Source: Pseudomonas migulae NBRC 103157
GTDB taxonomy: Bacteria; Pseudomonadota; Gammaproteobacteria; Pseudomonadales; Pseudomonadaceae
Assembly (NCBI RefSeq): GCF_002091715.1
Contig: NZ_BDAG01000035.1
Coordinates: 1 to 64,000, forward strand
Length of the DNA: 64,000 nucleotides
Reading direction: 5' to 3'
Numbering within the stretch: position 1 is the first letter of the stretch; each line of letters starts with the position of its first letter. Below, in pieces: positions 62,891 to 64,000 of the stretch. The translations under genes were made by a program, and so were the position numbers. The notes below the pieces were generated by a model. The model did not search any database. It saw only the letters and a list, made by a program, of their open reading frames with translations, and was not told where the DNA came from.

Positions 62891-62981
62891 CTTCGCGGGC
62901 AAGCCCGCTCCCACAGGTTTTTTGGTGCTTACACAATGTGTGTTCCACCTTGATTACTGTGGGAGCGGGCTTGCCCGCGAT
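62891..62981. repeat. REP doublet between the cystine transporter gene and folA (convergent)
   Basis: Arms TTCGCGGGCAAGCCCGCTCC and GGAGCGGGCTTGCCCGCGAT. This is a GCGGGC variant of the main family. Confidence 0.93.
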
Positions 62982-62985
62982 GCTT

Positions 62986-63498
62986 TTAGGCTTTTTCCCA
63001 GACTTCGAAGTTGTAGGCAGGCTTGTCACCCTCCGCCGGATTCGGAACATTCGACACCAGTTTCCACTGATTCAAATCAAACTCCGGAAACCACGCATCC
63101 CCTTCGGGGCTCAGCGCTACGCGCGTCAGATACAACCGATCAGCCTGCGCCAACCCCTGCGCATACAACTGCGCCCCGCCAATCAACATCACCTCATCGA
63201 CGCCCTGCTCGTTCGCCCATTGCTGAGCGCGAACCACCGCGGCCTCCAGCGACGGATAAACCTCCGCACCTTCCAGCTGCAGATCCGCCTGACGGCTGAC
63301 CACGATGTTCAACCGGCCCGGCAGCGGACGACCGAGGGAATCCCAGGTCTTGCGACCCATGATGATCGGCTTGCCCAAGGTGGTAGCCTTGAAGTATTTG
63401 AAGTCCCCCGGCAAGTGCCAGGGCATGCTGTTGTCGACGCCGATCACGCGGTTTTCACCGAGGGCTGCGATCAGGCTGAGGGGGAGTGATTTAGTCAT
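62986..63498 (-). CDS. folA: Dihydrofolate reductase
   Basis: A 170-residue enzyme. LIAALGENRVIGVDNSMPWHLPGD holds the substrate Asp region; PIIMGRKTWDSLGRPLPGR is the NADPH motif; VMLIGGAQLYAQGL is the C-terminal motif. Start MTKSLPLSL; the longer upstream frame is dropped because it has no DHFR sequence. Chromosomal type, no sign of transfer. Confidence 0.96.
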   Translation of the reverse strand: MTKSLPLSLIAALGENRVIGVDNSMPWHLPGDFKYFKATTLGKPIIMGRKTWDSLGRPLPGRLNIVVSRQADLQLEGAEVYPSLEAAVVRAQQWANEQGVDEVMLIGGAQLYAQGLAQADRLYLTRVALSPEGDAWFPEFDLNQWKLVSNVPNPAEGDKPAYNFEVWEKA

Positions 63499-63583
63499 GC
63501 CGGCGAGGATACCAGAGCCTCCCGTACCCCGATAAGCGCCACAGCGGTTATGCTCACAGCTCAATTGAGCGACGGGATGCCGC

Positions 63584-64000
63584 GTGACAGAACTGAATAA
63601 CCTCTGGCTGACGGAAACCATCCGCCTGCGTGAAGAACACGCCGGCCCTCTGGATGACATGGAAGCCAACAGACTGGCGCGCACCGCCGGCGGCGATCTA
63701 CCGACAAGAATAGTGCGCCGCGCGGTGTGGCTGGCCGAGCGCGATGGGTTGGCCGAAGCCCTCAGGCATTGGCTGCAAGGCGCGCGACTGGCATTGATCG
63801 TGATGGCCTTGCTGGCCGTGGTCAGCGGTGCCGGGCTGGCGTTTGCCGCCTTGGGCGACGGACAAACACCGGTGAATGTGTTCTGGGCCCTGGGCAGTCT
63901 GCTCGGGCTGAACCTGATTCTGCTGCTGAGCTGGGCCCTGGGCCTGATGTTTGCCGGCGAGCACGGCGCAACGCTGGGACGCTTGTGGTTGTGGCTCAGT
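63584..64000 (+). CDS. DUF2868 family membrane protein (5' part only)
   Basis: A GTG-initiated frame stays open for 139 codons to the window end. It begins VTELNNLWLTETIRLREEHAGP. A conserved charged segment follows (RIVRRAVWLAERDGLAEAL), then two hydrophobic stretches (LALIVMALLAVVSGAGLAFA; LLGLNLILLLSWALGLMF). This looks like the N-terminus of the DUF2868 family, often divergent from folA in Pseudomonas. Function unknown. The gene is cut by the window edge. Confidence 0.75.
   Translation, partial: MTELNNLWLTETIRLREEHAGPLDDMEANRLARTAGGDLPTRIVRRAVWLAERDGLAEALRHWLQGARLALIVMALLAVVSGAGLAFAALGDGQTPVNVFWALGSLLGLNLILLLSWALGLMFAGEHGATLGRLWLWLS

Noticed and set aside
1..64000. tRNA, rRNA, CRISPR arrays, insertion sequences, toxin-antitoxin or phage genes
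   Set aside because: I looked for cloverleaf-like ends, spaced direct repeats, transposase and integrase motifs and found none. The repeated sequences are REP doublets, not CRISPR repeats, since they are scattered and inverted.

Overview
This is a high-GC chromosomal segment of a Pseudomonas, most probably of the P. fluorescens group. The evidence is the gene order: gshB-pilGHIJ-chpA-chpC, tonB-yqgE-ruvX-pyrR-pyrB-pyrC', pilT-yggS-proC-yggT-metXW-rdgB-hemW, trmB-thiG-thiS, mtgA-rpoH-ftsXEY, and coaD through folA. This is the backbone I know from P. aeruginosa around PA0350-PA0417. The malonate cluster and the many REP doublets (arms such as GCGAGCAAGCCCGCTCCCAC and GTAGGAGCCGGCTTGCTGGC) are typical of the fluorescens group. 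I see no rRNA, tRNA, CRISPR array, prophage, integrase or insertion sequence.

Layout. 33-7495 (minus strand): a malonate decarboxylase operon, mdcABCDEGH, followed by the transporter genes madL and madM. A degenerate second copy of the madM 3' end follows, separated by a REP. 7643-17736 (minus): the Pil-Chp chemosensory system of type IV pili, pilG-pilH-pilI-pilJ-chpA-chpC, without the adaptation genes pilK and chpB. 18073-24080 (plus): gshB, a tonB-like gene, yqgE-ruvX, and a pyrimidine block in which the dihydroorotase-like subunit has lost its metal-binding histidines. 24193-26630: a TM2 membrane protein, a C40 peptidase and pilT. 26688-33418 (plus): PLP homeostasis, proline, methionine, nucleotide-pool and haem-related housekeeping genes. 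33541-41066 (mostly minus): trmB, thiG, thiS, DUF423, mtgA, rpoH and ftsX-ftsE-ftsY. 41411-46746 (plus): a paired M16 peptidase, rsmD, a YheT-type hydrolase and an AraC regulator. 46839-52312: a sulfurtransferase, then a TetR regulator divergent from an aldehyde dehydrogenase, a Tat-exported small protein and a GMC oxidoreductase. 52428-64000: coaD, ferredoxin, mutM, an HDOD protein, rlmI, a decayed MFS gene, ilvD, a phosphorylcholine phosphatase-like gene, a cystine transporter, folA and the start of a DUF2868 gene.

The strongest unusual signals concern REP elements. One complete REP doublet lies inside chpA and is read through in frame, adding about 34 residues to a linker between two Hpt domains. 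All eight convergent gene junctions in the window contain a REP doublet. The madM remnant, the missing pilK and chpB, the decayed MFS gene, a palindromic candidate operator for the TetR/aldehyde dehydrogenase pair and a possible AlgU-type promoter for rpoH are secondary. I found no wholly new multigene system. Function calls come from reading motifs and from knowledge of the families; no database search was run.
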